Below are positions 63,022 through 64,000 of a stretch of DNA of 64,000 nt, piece by piece. Below the pieces are notes generated by a model. The model had not been told where the DNA came from and ran no database searches. It was given only the letters and a program-made list of their open reading frames with translations. Position 1 is the first letter of the stretch, and the number at the start of each line of letters is the position of its first letter. The position numbers and the translations under genes were made by a program. The stretch comes from Pyrrhoderma lamaoense (taxonomy: Eukaryota; Basidiomycota; Agaricomycetes; Hymenochaetales; Hymenochaetaceae). The stretch is from assembly GCA_002794735.1 (NCBI GenBank), contig NBAZ01000008.1:1178001-1242000 (forward strand). Reading direction: 5' to 3'.

Positions 63022-64000
63022 ATGTCAACTCTGAATAAAGGGGCATCTAAACTTCGCCTAAGGCACCCAAAGGGAGTGGCAACTCTTTCTCTGGATCTTG
63101 ATACAGCATCTGTTCTAGATCTTCAACAACAAGTTCTTGCTTGTACTGGTATCTTGCCTTCACAGCAGGACTGTAAGTAATGATGTTGCTGTCGAGATTT
63201 TCATCTATCAATTGTCTAATTATAATCGTGTTTATCCGTAAAAAAACTAGTAAAGTCTGGCTATCCTCCGAAGACACTAACTTTAGTACCAGAGTTGCCA
63301 GCTTCGAGCCTAGGTTTAGCCTCAGGGGACCAAATCATTGTAACTCAGAAGTCCGAAGAGAGTTCTCAGTCTTCGAATTCAACTTCTATCTCCACACTTC
63401 CTACTACATCAGCCTCTAGTTCAAACATTACTACACAGCCTACAAGACAGTATGTTGGTACCTCAAAAAGTGGGGAAAATTACGTGGTAACAGATGCGGG
63501 AGTGCTTGTCCATAGGGTAAGTTCCAATCGATACCATACCCAAACTTTTCTATTTATACCACTCTTGAAGGTTGTGCCTGATGATAATTCGTGTCTATTT
63601 ACCTCGGTTGCTCTTGTTTACGAACAAGATGCACACAAAGCTCAAGAAATCCGACAAGGTGAATCTCAATGTTACTCTCTTTGGCACCAAATTAACACCT
63701 TTTTACGAAAGTTGTTGCCAATGCTATCCGGAGGGACCCCGAGACATGGAATGACGCTATACTAGGGTATGGATCAATTTGATTCACTAAAGAAGTATAC
63801 TAAGGACCTCTTTCGCAGCCGATCCCGAGAAAGCTATATCGACTATATTCTTAAGCCTTCCTCATGGGGAGGAGCTATCGAACTCTCAATTCTTGCAACG
63901 CACTATAGTTCTGAAATTGCATCGATAGACGTCGAGACAGGACGTATTGACCATTTTACTCCTTTTTCTACATCACCCACCCCAGTTGCTCCAACAAATC
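63022..64000 (+). CDS. OTU1: Ubiquitin thioesterase OTU1 (YOD1), 3' partial
   Basis: Deubiquitinase that works with Cdc48/p97. Start MSTLNKGASKLRLRHPKGVA, a UBX-like N-terminal domain (YPPKTLTLVPELPASSLGL, SGDQIIVTQ). After a Ser/Thr linker comes the OTU catalytic domain: VPDDNSCLFTSVALVYE contains the catalytic Asp and Cys. It continues VANAIRRDPETWNDAILG, then SWGGAIELSILATHYSSEI and IDVETGRIDHF. Introns near 63175-63251, 63516-63570, 63660-63711 and 63768-63819 join in frame. The gene runs off the window before the catalytic His and the C-terminal zinc finger. Confidence 0.9.

Overview
This window reads as nuclear DNA of a filamentous basidiomycete, most likely an Agaricomycete. The support is: many short (about 45-110 bp) GT-AG introns; compact divergent gene pairs; protein families typical of that class (DUF6534 membrane proteins, DUF7918 proteins, Ser/Pro-rich regulators, an F-box protein, a gag-type LTR element); and a fungal U6 snRNA. 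Base composition is moderately AT-rich. I see no prokaryotic, plasmid or viral signature. All gene models are manual: most protein genes are split, and exon joins were chosen by frame, splice signals and family resemblance.

Layout. 0-7.6 kb: end of a tail-anchored coiled-coil protein, a long empty spacer, the divergent pair FRG1 / ribosomal protein L26, and an unrecognised gene with a mitochondrial-type N-terminus. 7.6-14.2 kb: two tandem Baeyer-Villiger-type flavin monooxygenase paralogs with a Ser/acid-rich orphan between them. 14.4-18.3 kb: two identical tRNA-Phe(GAA) genes in divergent orientation bracketing nicotinate phosphoribosyltransferase, then an exonuclease III-type AP endonuclease. 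18.3-23.4 kb: a DUF6534 membrane protein of about 16 exons and gene-poor DNA. 23.4-29.1 kb: a CRY-DASH cryptochrome/photolyase gene cut by a 4-kb LTR retrotransposon that carries a gag-like frame but no pol. 29.4-36.5 kb: F-box protein, SAM37/metaxin-like import component, and AFG2-type AAA ATPase. 37.3-39.6 kb: DUF7918 protein and U6 snRNA. 39.6-47.9 kb: a 4.2-kb spacer, then a large putative regulator of unknown family. 48.3-64 kb: USP48-like deubiquitinase, GAA1 GPI transamidase subunit, a single-pass membrane protein, CHM7/CHMP7 ESCRT protein, an oxaloacetate acetylhydrolase-like enzyme, and the start of an OTU1 deubiquitinase.

The neighbours are ordinary housekeeping and accessory fungal genes, and I see no operon-like or biosynthetic-cluster logic. 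The two most notable signals are (1) the retrotransposon insertion in CRY-DASH, with a short target-site duplication and an open read-through into the LTR, and (2) about twenty places where an otherwise convincing gene loses frame by exactly one missing base, mostly in C/G/A/T runs and always a loss. This includes genes essential in other fungi (GAA1, AFG2), so assembly undercalling is the simplest explanation; frame breaks here should not be read as pseudogenes without checking reads.
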